Positions 1-13,500 of a stretch of DNA of 64,000 nucleotides are shown in pieces. The position numbers and the translations under genes were made by a program. Source of the stretch: Malurus cyaneus samueli (lineage: Eukaryota; Chordata; Aves; Passeriformes; Maluridae); contig CM019236.1 of NCBI GenBank assembly GCA_009741485.1, positions 62,371,207 through 62,435,206 on the forward strand. The letters are read 5' to 3'. The notes under the pieces are model-generated. The model made no database searches. It had not been told where the DNA came from and saw only the letters and a list, made by a program, of their open reading frames with translations. The stretch's first letter is position 1. Every line of letters begins with the position of its first letter.

Positions 1-30
1 AACCATTCAATGATTCTATGATTCTGTAAT
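1..30 (+). repeat. CR1 LINE 3' tail (element body lies outside the window)
   Basis: The window opens with a short run of the ATTCTATGATTCTGT type. This is the 3' terminal microsatellite-like tail of bird CR1 retrotransposons, preceded by the usual AACCATTC-like end of the 3' UTR. Only the last bases are present, so the subfamily cannot be told. Confidence 0.75.
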
Positions 31-394
31 GCCAGCTGTTCCAAACTGTATCTTTTACAGAGTCATATAATGCATCACACTGATTGTAGCTTTTTGAAAG
101 ACAATAGTTCTCAGTAATATCATTGTAAATTCAGTCACTTTTGGTTTCCCTAGCATATTGCCTAAAAGCTGAAGGGTAAGAATCATAATAATTTTATATT
201 CTTAGGCGTTTGGATTAACTAAAGGGATGTTCAGCTGTGTGACAGTGTAAATAAAGACAATTTAATGTCTCTGTGGTACATGCAATAACCTTTCACTTCA
301 TAAAAAGACAGAAACCTTCAACATTTCTTGAATTCAATTTATGAGAATCTGTCTTCAAAAAGATTTCTTCCTGACTAAAATAGTGGCCTTCTAT
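31..394. other. Unannotated AT-rich sequence
   Basis: No recognisable repeat, RNA gene or credible coding frame. The sequence is AT-rich and almost free of CpG, as expected for bird intergenic or intronic DNA. Confidence 0.5.
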
Positions 395-1199
395 AATGGA
401 CTAACTGTATCAGTGGATAAGGTAGAGCTATGGATTTCATCTAACTGGGCTTCTGTAAAAGTCTTGTTACAGTGTCCCTTAACATTCTTATGTCTAAATT
501 GGAGTTAGTTACATAGCTGGTAGAATGGAGAAGGAAGTGCCTGATGGCCACAGTCTGAAGAGTTCCAATGAGTAGCTCAATGTGCAAGTGGAAACCAGTA
601 ATAAGTGGTGTGCCACAAGAGACTAATATTATTTAATAGCTTTATCAATTGCAGTAAAAGTGGGAGTGAGTACACTCTCAACAATCTGACAGATCACACC
701 AAGCTGAGTGATGTAGCTGACATGCTTGAGAGAAGGATGTCACCTGGGGAGACTTTGACAGGCTTGAGGATTGGTCCCCTGTGAGCCTCATGAAGCTAGA
801 CAAGACCAAGTGCAAGGTCCTGCACCTGATTTGGGGAAATCCCCACTATCAGGACAGGCTGGAGGATGAATGGATTGAGAGCAGAGAATAAGGACTTGAG
901 GGTACTGGTGGCTGAAAAATTGGATATAAGCCAACCATGGGCACTGGCAGCCTGGAAAGCCAAATGTGTCCTGGGCTGCACCCACAGCCCCATGGGCATC
1001 AGGGGAGGGAGGGGATTCTGCCCTGCTCTGGTAAGACCCCACCTGCAGGGCTGCCTTCAGCTCTGGGGTCCCAGCACAGCGAGGACAGGGAGCTGTTGAG
1101 AGAGTACAGAGAAGGGCCACAGTGATAGTCAGAGGGCTGGAGCACCTCTTCTGTGATGAAAGGCTGAGGGACCTGAGGCTGTTCAGCCTGGAGAGAACT
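395..1199 (+). repeat. CR1 LINE fragment, reverse transcriptase part of ORF2, 5' and 3' truncated
   Basis: The sequence follows the CR1 reverse transcriptase region on the plus strand. Around 605 is the segment equivalent to 'gtggtgtccctcag', around 690 the FADDTK-like box region (disrupted), and around 960-1110 the 'tgtgtcctgggctgcacc' and 'ctctggggtcccagcaca' blocks. Those two blocks recur nearly unchanged in the CR1 at 28850-28960, which confirms the family within the window. Stops and indels break the reading frame, so this is a dead copy. Homology stops abruptly near 1199 ('cagcctggagagaa'), before the 3' UTR and tail, so the 3' end was lost or never present. Short frames here on either strand are by-products of the repeat. 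Confidence 0.88.
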
Positions 1200-4100
1200 T
1201 ATCCAAACCACTGTGGGAAAATGAAATTACTGCAGTAGTCATATATGATTTGCAGTCCCTTGGTTCCGTGTGATAATAAAATGAACATACATATTTGACT
1301 ATGTCCTGCACTTTTGTGCTGAAGTGCAGCATAGGATTGCTGCCACAGGGAAAAAGTAGGGAACGTATCCGCCCCAGAAGTGTGAGCCAGCTCACAGGTA
1401 TGCTGAGAGCACTTCAAGCAGCTGTTGCAGAGCTTTTGCAGCTGTAGCTCCTCCCTGGCCCCTTTGGCTATACATCTGCTGAACTGCTAGCGAAGAAAGA
1501 AACTTTGGCTTATGCACCATCTGTCTTCATGAAATGGGAGAGCAACTCACTCTCAAGATAACCTGTCTCATAGGGCACAAAGATATACAAGAGAGGTAGA
1601 AAAACAATAATTAGTTAAGATTCTCAGGGGACATGGCTGTAACTGCTCTAAATTGTGGCATAAGGAATCATATGCTATTAGAAATCAGTAAGGATCTGCC
1701 CTAGCAGTGACCTTTCCTTTCCCTCCTATTGTGCCTTCTGCCACTGAGTACCTATTCCAGGAGTAAACACAGGATTTGCCTGTGTGCAAGATGGGAAATT
1801 CACTGAATAAAAGTGAATGGTATACTGTGGTAGCATAAACTGGATTAGAATATATTTCTCAAAATAGCATTGGAATTCATTTGCTTTCTTGCCTTTTCAC
1901 CTTGCAGGCTAGTCACTCATCTGATGATTATTACCATTTGTACTTTAGTTTTTAAGAAAATGATCAGATTAATATTTCATTGCATTTAAATGTTTGATGC
2001 ATGTACATAAGTCTATTTCTGCCCTCAGTCAGTAAACGTATGCCAGAATAAGCCCAGAACCTACTGAACATATTAAATGACAGCAGTTGTAATTCAGTAA
2101 TTAGACAATTGAACAAGATGATCATACTGAAGATTCATTCTGAAAAGTTACAGCCTGTTCTGTGGGGAATTTACCCTCCAAGAAAAGTTCTCTAGCCATT
2201 AGCCCATATCTTCAGATATTTGTTGTATGATGGATTTTTTCAGAAGTGCTTTAATGGGGCCACTTCTATGCCTCACTGTGAAAGGCTTTTCTGTTGGATT
2301 ACTTTTTAAATAAGGGCATGAAAAATGCCAGTTTTGTTAACTATATTCCTGAGTTAACTATATTCCTTATGCTCCAATATGTAATATAAAAATTATTTCC
2401 ATATTAAGTCTTAATTTCTGTGAAATTTGAGTTAGTATGGCAGATAATGCAGAATGATGTTAGGTCATGGTTTTGTACACCCTGTGTAAGATTCATTTTA
2501 GCCATCTGAAAGTGGGTTAAACATTTCATATGGGGCAATTATTCTGACATTTTAGACATTTAGGAAAAATAGCCTGCTAGAGTTACTTGATTCTGTCTGC
2601 TGATTATAAGTAGGGTCTAGAGGGACCAATTTAGCCTCCTAGTCCAGCATTCATGTTCTTAAATGAAAACAATAATCTTGTGTTATATTTCAGTACATTA
2701 TCAGATATGATACAATGCAATGAATTAATGCAACTAATACAGTTTTGCAAACCATGTAAGAATCACATAGATAATTTTCTGTAAAAGACATAAATTTTGA
2801 AATTTTAAACATTTGCATTTCTGATTGCTGCTGTCATTGGTCTTTTCTTAAATAATATAACCTTTATCTGAGTTATTACTTCTGTTTCCCTGGGAAAAAA
2901 AAAACCAAAAAAACCCACCAACCCTGAGGCCTAATTTATCAGATCTAGACCAGACATAACTCAATTTAAACTAACACATCAGTATCAGTGAGATCAAATA
3001 GCTACACTCATGATCATCTTTACATTCTTTCTTTCTGAAAGTCTTCATCATAGTTCACTGATAGCAGCAGTATTTGCATTCCTTATGTAAAGTTCAAGAT
3101 AACCATAATTTTTCTGTCCGCACAGTATTCTGGGAGAATCATTGAAGGCTACCTAAATTAAAATCTCATGAATATAACTGTGTCACTAATACAAATGGCA
3201 AGTTTTGAGAAAAGAGAGTTAGAGAGTCAAGTTGCTTCCTTGAAAACATCTTGAAAGCTTGATTTTGTGTAGGGTCCAAGCTTCCTTCATTTATTGGATT
3301 CACTTACTGAAGTTCATATAAAATATTATATTATTCCCAGGAATATTTATCATGGAGGAATGTATTAAGAAGCAGAACCTATATAATTAGAATTGATTCA
3401 GTCCTTGAGAAATTGTAGGAATTTAGGAAAAATTTGGGGAAATAATACTTTGTTTTAGATTACCCCATGTGCCAAAAATTTTGCCAGCACCTATGTGACA
3501 AACCACATTTTAATCATCGTTCTTGTGCAGTAGAAGCAAGCTGAGTTATAAATTTTCTAAGAAAAAATGAGAGATCTTTTGTTAGAGTTACACTGTAGTT
3601 ATCAGTATTGCTGAATTCGTCATTATAGAAAGGACCACACCAAAGGTCACATCTGTGAGCACTTTAAAAATTCCTGCCATGTTACTAAAACTATTCATCA
3701 TAATCTTATTTTAGAAGCAAAATAGGTATTTTTCTACTCCAAAACCAGTGTATTTCAACCCAAGTAAGATATCTACTGTCCTGCTCTCATGTGTTTCACC
3801 TTTTGGTCATGATTTAGAAAGAAATACTTCTGAGTAGCTACTCAGTTACTCAGAGAAATCTGTTCCGACATGCCAATCAGTCTAAACCATGAAGTGGCGA
3901 CAGTGTTTCCACATTCACAGGTGTGGATTTTTTGAGGCATTGCTCGGTCACAAATAGTGCTGATTAGCTTGTAAATTCCAGCAGCAGGACAGCTGACAGA
4001 AGCTCTCATGCAGAAAGAAAGTCACAATTGAAAATCAGTTCTGAAACTGATGAAAAGTGCAGTTGGATGCTGTAGGAATATTGGAGAGACATGTATATTT

Positions 4101-6316
4101 CTTCAGAAATACATATATTAGAAAGCTGTCATTTGCAAACATTTCAGGATCAGTGTGTACAGTTTCATGGGGTGGAAGAGCTCTTAGGCAGAATGTACAG
4201 ACAACCTGAAAAAAGATTATTTGCAAAGAAAAGCACTAAAATATTAAGAAATCTGAATTATCTGTGCAATATTAATTTGATTTATGTATTTGTTTCATTC
4301 CCTCATGCTATGAAGTTTGTTCATAAAATCATGATATCTCTGCAGTGGTCAAGAATCATTCAGTGAACCATACTTACTAAAAATGTGAGAATGTGGTGTG
4401 TCTTAATTTTGCTGTCTGTGAAGAATGTTCTGAATAGGTATACTGCTTGTTTTGTTTGAAGCCACTTAATTCATGTGTTCAGGGAGATAATAAAGGATTC
4501 TCTAGTAATCCTTTCTGATATTAAATGCTCTGTCAATCATGTTTTTCTCTGGATGAACTGTCCCAGTTGAGCTAATCAGTTCTCATATGGAAGCTGGACC
4601 AAGTCTTTCACACAGATCTGAGTTCCTCGAGTTTTGCTCCATCCATTTTGAGACAGAGGAACTACAACTGTGTCTGATCTTCCATAAACAGGGGTAAATT
4701 GCTTGAAAATTTACATAGACTCTATCAGCAGGACCTAACACACAGAATTTCTGACTCCTTTGAAGAATGCCACTGGATTAGTGTATAAATTCATAAAACA
4801 TCCATGCAGATTCTTCCCCAGTGGAGATAATTCATCCACACTCTCACTGACTTTATTCTTTTGGGTGCTTTCCACCCACCTGCCCTGTGAAGAATTCAGG
4901 TTTACTGCTCTGTAGCTCCTCTTCTGCAGCTCTTTTGGAAGCCTTTTAAAATCAGTGTCATGTTGACAATTTTGCAATTGGACAAAGAGAAGAAAATAGA
5001 AAAGTCTGTGAGATCTAAGGAAGTAATAGAGCCAAATCTTGCAGAACTTGGTAGTCCAAGTAGAATTCCATGCTAGTGAGTCCCTGTTAAGGAATATTGG
5101 GAAAGTTACCCTTCTGCATACTTATTTGGTGGTGCAATATGGCAGAATTGATAAGTCTGTGCTTCAAGTCCATTTGAAAAACTTGAAAATGATAATGTCA
5201 AACTGCTGAATTTAAATATTTGTAACTTTTAAGGAACCCAAACTACTTTGCTGAAACATAATTTAATATTTACATCACAGTCTGATTTTCTAAGTAATCA
5301 TAATGTTAATCATAATCATCCTGGTTTGTTTTAGTTGTCTGAGTAATATTTAATCCAATGTATTTTTCTGAAGTTTCCTGTCAAGTTAAACACCTGCTGA
5401 CTACTACAAACCATGTCTATTTTGAGATGCAGAAGATAACATTTAAGCAAGTACAGAAAGAGAGAAGACTGCATGAACTGAGATCTAACTATAATACTAG
5501 GACTGTGATTTACAAGTGAAGGAAGAACTGTATTCAGCATCTATGATTATCGCTTAAGAGCCCTATGAGAAGTCACTCCAAAACATTGACACGTATTCCT
5601 GTACCTCTGTGTGTTCAGGTTGCTCATCAACTTCAAATTCCAGAGTAAACATAGTGTTCCTTAAGTGAAGATTTTGAATATGAAACACCCAGAAACCAAG
5701 AGAGTGTTAATACAGAGAGCTAACATAAGCAGGAGAATTGGCTTCTTCTACCTGAGTGGCTGATTATGATCACACAATATAATCTAGCTGGTAACAGCAT
5801 TACAAAACCAGTATAGAAGCTGAAGTTGAAGTTGTCAGAAGCTCAACTGTATATGGAGACTTTGGCAGAAGCAAAACACAAGTTGGTTGACTTGATTTTT
5901 GTTATTGACATGAATACATAACAGGAAGATTGCAGTCTAAGTAACAATTATCAGGAATAATTTACATAATTAGCAATTGGAGGAATAATCAAATATGGGT
6001 TGCAGCACCATGCATTTTTTAATTTATTTTTAGAACCAGAGTTTAATTACCTCTGGCACTGTCACAGCTGCTACATGATTCTTAAATACTTTAGCTGCAC
6101 AGTTTGCATCCTAATAGGAGAGGCTGTCTCCTGTACACATTCTGTCCACATTCCGATGCAATTTCATGAAATAATCTGACTGACTGGGCTATAAATACTC
6201 TATGAAAAAAAGGGCATGGTTCACTTCTTATGCAGTTCATCAGATGGAGATAATAAAAAAGGGCGGAATAATGCACAAAGCCAATTTTACCCTTCTTCTT
6301 ACCTGTGACTCTGCAG
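1200..6316. other. Unannotated non-coding stretch
   Basis: About 5 kb of AT-rich, CpG-poor DNA with no repeat family I recognise, no RNA gene, and only short, unconvincing open frames (longest under about 95 codons). There are simple A-runs at 2896-2906. It is probably intron or intergenic DNA. Confidence 0.5.
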
Positions 6317-6321
6317 CTATT
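6317..6321. repeat. Target site duplication, left copy (CTATT)
   Basis: The five bases CTATT lie immediately outside the LTR terminus at 6322 and are repeated exactly at 7193-7197 beyond the other terminus. A 5-bp duplication is usual for several endogenous retrovirus classes, including ERVL. Confidence 0.8.
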
Positions 6322-7192
6322 TGTCTCGGTTTGAAAGACAGGTGTTTGCCAATGAAGGCAGGGACCCCCCCTTGGAGTCGTGGATATGACCCCCCTTCCC
6401 TCCAAATTATTATAGCTTTGAAAATCATGGGCTTTCAGGCAAGAATATGGGTAAAAGGGAATAACAATTTTTACTAATATGTATAACAAGGTGAAACAAG
6501 TAACAATAACAATAGCAACAACCAGCCCAGTCCCAAACCCAGTGACAGCCTTACAGAGACACAGCCTCCCCTTTGTGCGTTACAGTCCCATTCCACAGGC
6601 GCTGTTGCCCGCCTAGCTGGTTATGATTCCCTGCGGCTGATGGCGCTGTGCGCGTCCGTCTTGGCTCAATTCCCGTGTTGCAATGTGACACAACATGGAG
6701 ATGATGAGAAAAGTTTCGCAAATCAAGCGGAAAAACGCTGATCTCGGTCTTCCTCTGGACAGCAAAACACGCAAAGAAAAGCAAATCCAAGCTGTGAGAT
6801 GGGATGGAGCAGAGTTCAACCCCTGAAGCTGGAATTTCAGGGGTCCTGGCAAGGCACGGGGGCAGAAGTTCACAGTGCAGCAAACAGGATCCCAATGAGC
6901 AGAGATGCTGTGCTCTGCAGAAAAGAGCAGGCGAGTTCTCCCCTTGCAGGTAGCAGGCCAACCTCCTTTTCTGAGCCAAGCAGGGCAGTACAGATAGTTA
7001 TCCGCCACCACCACACCCACATACACTCCTTCCCAGTACTTAGTAAGATCGTTTGGGTGGGGTGTCTTATTGTCTTTACTAATCTCCCACCCATCAAAAG
7101 GATGATCTGTCAATTAGTGTATCCCAGCAAATGGGGAAGAAAAAATTCTCAAAGAAAAGGGAACAAAAGGAGAAGAATCTTAACCCACAACA
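6322..7192 (-). mobile_element. Solo LTR of a bird endogenous retrovirus (ERVL-like)
   Basis: An 871-bp element bounded by TG...CA termini (minus-strand start TGTTGTGGG at 7192, end ACCGAGACA at 6322) and by a 5-bp target duplication. There is no internal retroviral sequence, so it is a solo LTR left by recombination between the two LTRs of a provirus. A second family member lies in inverted orientation at about 21351-22349. The two share the 'aaagctataataatttgg' and 'tctgctcattggg' blocks. The sense strand was chosen from the resemblance of the AACCRAGACA end to bird ERVL LTR 3' ends, which is recalled family knowledge rather than a search result. The middle (6590-6760) is CpG-richer than the surroundings, as is common for an LTR promoter/U3 region. 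Open frames of up to 166 codons on the minus strand lie inside the LTR and are not genes. Confidence 0.85.
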
Positions 7193-7197
7193 CTATT
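7193..7197. repeat. Target site duplication, right copy (CTATT)
   Basis: Exact copy of 6317-6321, flanking the outer terminus of the solo LTR. Confidence 0.8.
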
Positions 7198-9282
7198 ATA
7201 GAATACTTAAATAAATAACCAGAATAGATTATCCATTACATATTTGAAGAGTGGGTGAGTAACAGTGCCCTCAAGTCTGACATAAGTGAAACACTATCTG
7301 GTAACTTAATTTAACAGTTTTTTAGGAATCTGCATGTAGCAATTTTGAAACACACATATTTTGTTTTATACATTCAGAATCCACCAAGTTTATATTGGGG
7401 TATTATATTTATAATTTGCGTATTCAATCAAGCTTAATATGATCATGTTAGACATTCTGCCAGTTTCTGAAATTAATTCTTTATCGTATATTATTCAAAA
7501 TATCTCATAGTGCACAACTTCATCAAAAAGCAGCCTAAATTCCTGGGGTTTCTCAAGATAGAATACTAAATGAAAAAAATTACAGACATTAACAGATAAT
7601 GATAATTAGTAGTACGCCTGAAAGATACCTTATTTTGAGACCTTGAAAGTATATATCTACTAGCTTACTTTTTGCAAATCAAGTTAATTCAGGCATAACT
7701 AGCTGTTCCATATCCACAGTTTTATATTTTCATGATATTAAATAATAAACATTTACACCATTTGATTTCACTAAAAATTGTGTGGTCTTAAAGTAGTCCC
7801 TGCATATAAAGACACATACATTGCTATCTCCACTATCTTCTTTTTCCCCCTCAGTTATTCCCTGATGTCTTTCTGATTATCTCTGCTTACTTACCTTGTT
7901 TATAGACATCTGCTCTGCTCAGCTAGTGTGATAGGTCAGGAGGGAAAGAGACAAGAAAGAGAAGTTAGCAGATATGCTTTAGCTCAACCATCAAATGTAT
8001 GGGATTGCAAGAATTTCAGGTCTCAGTCATGGAAACATTTGAGCATTTACTTAAATGTATTTTATAGGAGTAGTGCTGTTAAAGATTATGGATTTATGCA
8101 AGCATTTTCATGATTAGAATCTGTGGATTATGGATTAGAAATTTGCATGGCAGACTCAATAGAATTAATTTGTTTAATTCTTCCGAGCTCTGAACTTGAA
8201 ACTGTTGCTGAAGACGGAAAATATGTATAAACTTTCCTATAAAAACAAGAATTAAGAAAGGTCAAATGCAAAGGATAAATTTACAAGCGTACTTGTCTCT
8301 TCATGTCGTGTACTGTCTGTTCTGTACTGGGGATGGAAGATAAGGGTTGAAATGAGGGAGAGATGGTGCAGGCCTTTTTCTGGATCAGTAAAAAAGGCTT
8401 TGACAACAAATGGCTTAATATGGCAAATGCTTTAATTAAACTGAGTAAGAAGAGTAATACAGTCAATAATCAAACCTTATGTTCCATGGTGGCTGGGCAC
8501 ACTGAGTTTCTGCAATACAAGATGGAGCCTGGATGAATTTTCCCATGGCACACTGTGCAGAGCAGATCCTGTCTGTGGAGAGGAGTTCTCCCTTCCAGTA
8601 CTGTGAGCTATTCCATCATTGCATTACAAGAAAAGAGCACTATTCCTAAGGGATTATGTAACGAGAACCCCTTCCTGCACTTGAAGATATGGACGAGGCC
8701 AGGCAAGGTGAAATGCCTGCTACCCCGTGGGAGCTGCTTGTGGGCTACTCTGTTGCAGTGAGCCTGCTAAGTTTATCCTGAAGCCAAGGACTTTGTGCAG
8801 CACAGAATAGCCCTGAAAGCCACCGTGTATATCCGGCACAGCCCTCTGCATACTCAGGTGAAGTGTTTTGAGGATCATTAGCTCCTAAACTAACGGAATG
8901 CTGTCCTGGTCAGGAACAATGCACTTCTTAGGAGGAGCAGGAGTAGTTTCTTTGAGAGGTCACTGTAAGCAAATCCCCATTCATCCATGTTTATTTTGAT
9001 AGGTAAACTCATTGTTTTTAAGCTGTAAAAGTATGCCTCTTCTAATGAGGGACTGTTGTATCACACAGCGTTATCTGAAGAAAAGAAGGAAGACTAGATA
9101 TGTTGTGTAAAAAAACATTTTTTTAAAATTTAATCTTATATCTTATTATAAAGTAATTATAAATATATTATAACTATAAGTAATTATAGTAAATAAACTA
9201 AACATCTGGCAAATAAAAATTCTCAGAGTATAATAGAGAGTTTCTGTGTGTGCATTCTAACAAGGATTATTTTCTGTTTCAG
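7198..9282. other. Unannotated non-coding stretch
   Basis: AT-rich DNA with no recognised repeat or credible coding frame. A very AT-rich patch lies at about 9110-9200 (runs of TAATTATAA type). Confidence 0.45.
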
Positions 9283-9377
9283 AAATGAGTCACTGGTTGG
9301 AAGAAAGTAATCCTTCTATCTGCCAAGGATTACAGTGCACACACCCTTCCTTAGCTCCACCTGGTTTGGATAACATG
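9283..9377 (+). other. Possible internal exon, 95 bp, unidentified
   Basis: A candidate exon is framed by a good acceptor (pyrimidine-rich TTTTCTGTTTCAG ending at 9282) and a strong donor (GTATGT from 9378). After two bases the frame is open for 31 codons through to the donor. The encoded peptide is unusually balanced in composition for this AT-rich region: it contains two cysteines five residues apart, a CTHPSLAPPG stretch and a LEES motif. I do not recognise the protein family. Matching splice sites and an open frame over 95 bp occur by chance at appreciable frequency, so this is a lead rather than a gene call. Confidence 0.2.
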
Positions 9378-10403
9378 GTATGTTTCACTGCACATCCTAT
9401 CAAAGACCTTGACCATTACTCTGTTGTGTGACCTAGTGTTGTACTTTCTTGCAGATTAAGGGGAGAAAAAAATCAAAATAGAATCTCTCCTCGTGTTTTG
9501 TCCTTGAAAAATTAATGAGATACCACAGCAATGAGACATCAATTGCCCCTGTTGACATTGACTCAGGTATTTCTAAAGACTGCTAACTCCAAGCTTGCAT
9601 ATGCGATTACATATATTTTTTATTTGCCTTATGGTAATTTTTCTATTTAAGATTAACTTTTTATTTCTGTCTGTGATATCAACTCATACCACTTTTTGCA
9701 GATTAGTAATGCATATCTGTATATTAATGGTATTTTTACATCAGAGGGTAGGTTAACACACAGACTTCTGTTTCAAGTGCAGTCTTACTGTCATATCAGC
9801 ATGATTGCTGCTGGAGCTAATAAGAAAAGACCACTGTAAAACAGGTATCTCTGTTTCCAGGCATAAAAGTTCGCCCTTTTGAAATCAATCTCTTGGTTGC
9901 CTCTCTCCACTCCTTACACAGTTACATTGTACTTTAATTTCTGGAAGTTAAGTTAATTTAGAAAGTATGTCAGCAATAAGCACATTAGAAATTTTTTGCT
10001 GCATTTTTGAAGTATAACCCACAAATCCTAAAAGTATTTCTGTACAGGAAGGAAATGGTAATATCAGTTAAAATAATAAAAAGAGAATCAAGCTTAAATA
10101 TGAAAACATAAGGCTGTTTTCCACAAATGAGTCATGTCAATTTTGACCTGTATGTCTGATGTCTAAAAATGCTTTGTAATTAATTATTTTGTTGTTGCTT
10201 TAAAATGATTGGCAAAACATATGGGATAATGAGTATAATAATGAGTTTTCCTTCTTCCTTTTTTTTCCCCTTAATGATGAATGGACAACAACTCTGTTTT
10301 TCTGTATTCTCTGTTTTTCTTCTCTCTAAAGAGCTGTCCTTAAGTCCTTCTGTGCAGTAACCAATGCTCCTAAATAGTGTGAAACAAAATAAAAAATTGA
10401 AGG
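9378..10403. other. Unannotated non-coding stretch
   Basis: No recognised repeat or gene. A minus-strand frame at 10180-10485 overlaps the neighbouring CR1 piece and shows no family features. Confidence 0.45.
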
Positions 10404-10583
10404 AGTAACATAGGTTGCCCTGAGAGCTGATAGTTGCCCTATCCCTGGAAACATTTGAGGGCAGGGGGAATGGGGTTCTGGGCAATCTTGTCTAGTTGAA
10501 GATGTCCCTGCTCATTCCAGTGGTGTTGGACTAGGTGTCCTTTAAAAGGTCCTTTCCAGCTCAAACCATTCTGTTATTCTATA
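10404..10583 (+). repeat. CR1 LINE 3' end (3' UTR and tail only)
   Basis: Plus-strand match to the CR1 3' end. It has 'ccctatccctggaaacat', then 'ttggactaggtgtcc', 'aaggtcctttccagctc', and finally the TTCTGTTATTCTATA tail. It is heavily 5' truncated, as most CR1 insertions are. The same terminal module appears at 29280-29437. Confidence 0.88.
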
Positions 10584-13500
10584 AAAAATTACAGTGGTTG
10601 CATTGTCACAGGTCTGTTTTAAGCTTCTAGGCTGCAATTAGATCATCATCAAGCTATTCACAAGCTGTTTCATCCACATTCTAACCAGTAAATGATACAC
10701 TGAACTTACAACATCAATATAGCTCCGCTCTCACAGAGTTCAGGCCGGAGATCATAAGAAAGGGTGGATTTTGGACACAGACAGGGGAGCAGACAGCGCT
10801 AAGTTTAAGCAGGAGGACCATGGAGGTTGCACAGCTTAGGGATTTGTGTTTCTGCTATATCTTAGTTGGGACATCAAGTACTGTTTACTTCCCAAATATC
10901 AGCAGGATTTAGGCAACAAAATATGCAAATAATGAAGGAGGGGCTGGGTATGTGATATTTCCTCTGAAAAACAGGTTATGTTTTGCTAACAAAGGGTTCT
11001 GCTGTTTTAATTCCCCATGATCGTCACGTAGGTTTCGTCAATGTTGTTTTCCAGTGTGTTGTCACTTCAGGTGACTCCATTAATTTAAAGTCACTGGCAG
11101 CAGTGACACTTTCTGGGATGTTGTTGGTTGCTGTGCTCATACAGCATGGACACATGCATATCTCCTGATAACTTTTCCTCAAGTACACACCTCCTACTTA
11201 TTCTAGATTGACATTCAGTTCTCTTGTAATGGCACCTCATCTGTGTACATTTTAAAAATCAAACATCCCCTTATGCATTGCCCTTTATGTTTTCCAGTTT
11301 CTAAACATCTCCTGGTACGCTGAATAACTCTAGCAAACATGCATGTGAAATATTAGCATTCGAAATAATGTAACTAATATCACAACTGCATTGAGAACGA
11401 TTGTCTAAGGACATTTGCTTGTCTGACTTTACATCAGTACGCAGAGGATTTAACATGGAATTGCCTGTCATAAAATCTTTATCCTGATACTGTATAAATA
11501 ACAATATGCAGTGCTACTGCAATCTAAGGAATTTATTTACCTCTTTGTGGTGTCAAACAATACAGCAGTGCAACTTTGCTTTTAAAGAAAATAGAAGTGA
11601 AAAAACCCCAAAAAGTGAAAGTGGACTGAAGCCTTCTGGTTTAGTTCATCCAGTCTGTTCTGTTTTTTTCTCTCCAGTCTCCCTCTTTCAAAGCAAAGGC
11701 ACTGAGAAAGGATTGTAGGGAATGTATGCAGACCTGTTTTCTTTACACACCTGCTTTGCAACATTAGGTGCTCAAAGTCACCCTCTTGACTAAAGGAGTC
11801 TGGAGTGAGAAATAGCCAAGGTAGGGAGCACCAGTGGCTCAGTCCTGATGCTTCCTTCCTGTGCACAGATTTTTCAGTGTGCTTCTTTCTCTGCAATCGG
11901 CCATCTCTCTGTGCTGCTGTGAAGGGCTGTGGAAGGAAAGGGTTGCAGTTCTGCCAAATGAAAGCTTCCTCCTGCATGTACATGTTCACAGCAGAGCAGC
12001 AGGATGAGGGCTGAACCACCCTCAGAGCCATGTTTCAGATGCAGGCAGCCTGACTGCATTCTTTTGGAGCAAGGAGCACTTTCCCCCACTCATTTTTTGT
12101 CTCAGAGTATTATTGAACATCCATCCCATGTGGTGAATCATTTCCTGAAGGAAGTGTAGGGATTTTTTTTTTTTTGTGTATCCTCTTAGTGGTGTTGACT
12201 GAACAACAAAAAACAAGCAGAAGCTGGGAATGTTCTTTCAAGTGGCAAAACAACTAGGAGGGCGGGTTAGGGTAAGATGGACAAAGAGAAGGATGGACAG
12301 AGGAAAGGGAAAACACAATGCAAGGAAAAAGAGGAAAGAAATAATACTATGGAAACATGTATCTTAAAAAACACCCAAACACCAACGGAGCATTTAATTA
12401 TCCTCTGTTTGGCAGTCTCTGCATATTGGCACAATCACTGCATTTCACTTTTGTCATTGGCATTCTACAGCTTCCAAAACTATAAAAGTGAACTCAGCTG
12501 TTCTATATGTGAAAAGAAAATATGAAACAAACAGAAGTTGCCCAGCTCGGGTGACAGGAAATTATTTTATTCTATGAGTGAATGAAGGGAAAGAGTGAAA
12601 AGAGCTTCTCTGCTTTAATTTATGCCTTTTGAGCTATATCCATCTGGAGCTTTGCCTCAAGGTGATGGAGAAATGGGGAATGTTATCGGTCCTTGCATAG
12701 TCGCCAGGAAATCGATAGATGTGGTTCTTGATGGGGTGTTTAAGATACTAATGTTCAGAAATATGTTTTTAAATATAATATAATTTTGTATATAAACCCT
12801 TCAGAATTTTAGAAGTTGAACTTTATATAGAGACCATTGTCATAATTTCATTCAGCGGGTTGTCTAATTCAGCCTCAGGTATTCCTGTAGTTTCTAATCA
12901 GACCTGAACAGCTAAAAAAACTTGAGAAAAATGCATTCAAACTTTATTTACTTCTTGAGTCACCGGGGTAAGAAAAAAAAAGAAGTCTGTCTTTTCGAAG
13001 TTAAAAATGTAATACATAACTTGCTTACGGCAGTGTTTTACCCACAAATTTTAGCTGGGTTGATCTGCCAGAGAGGTGACTGTCAAATGGAAACTAAATA
13101 AGGTCAGGAAAATTAAGCTGTTTTATTTGTAACATGAGGAGATTAGAATTTTTTTTTTTACTAAAACATGATTCTAACCAGAAATGGCATTTATTAATAG
13201 CCCAAAGGATTTTGACCAGTATTTCATTGCGTTTCATAGACATCTGGAATGGTCACAGCCAAGGAAGAGACTCAGCTGAGGAACCCTGAGGTTGTTTACT
13301 TGCAACATTGTCAGAGCATTGGTCAGAGTCAGTTCTTTGAAAGATCATCCCTATTAGAGGGCATATATCAGTGTATTACTGTGGAAGTACAAACTCATAG
13401 CTGCAGGGGACAGGGGGGTCATTGTGATCATTTGTTCTGGACCTCTTTGGGGCTTATTTCTGTTTCATGCTGAGTGTTTATCATAAAAACACATAAACGG

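Noticed and set aside
6091..7218. Frames of 132-166 codons around the first LTR
   Set aside because: They cross LTR boundaries into flanking DNA and have no protein features. They are by-products of the repeat.
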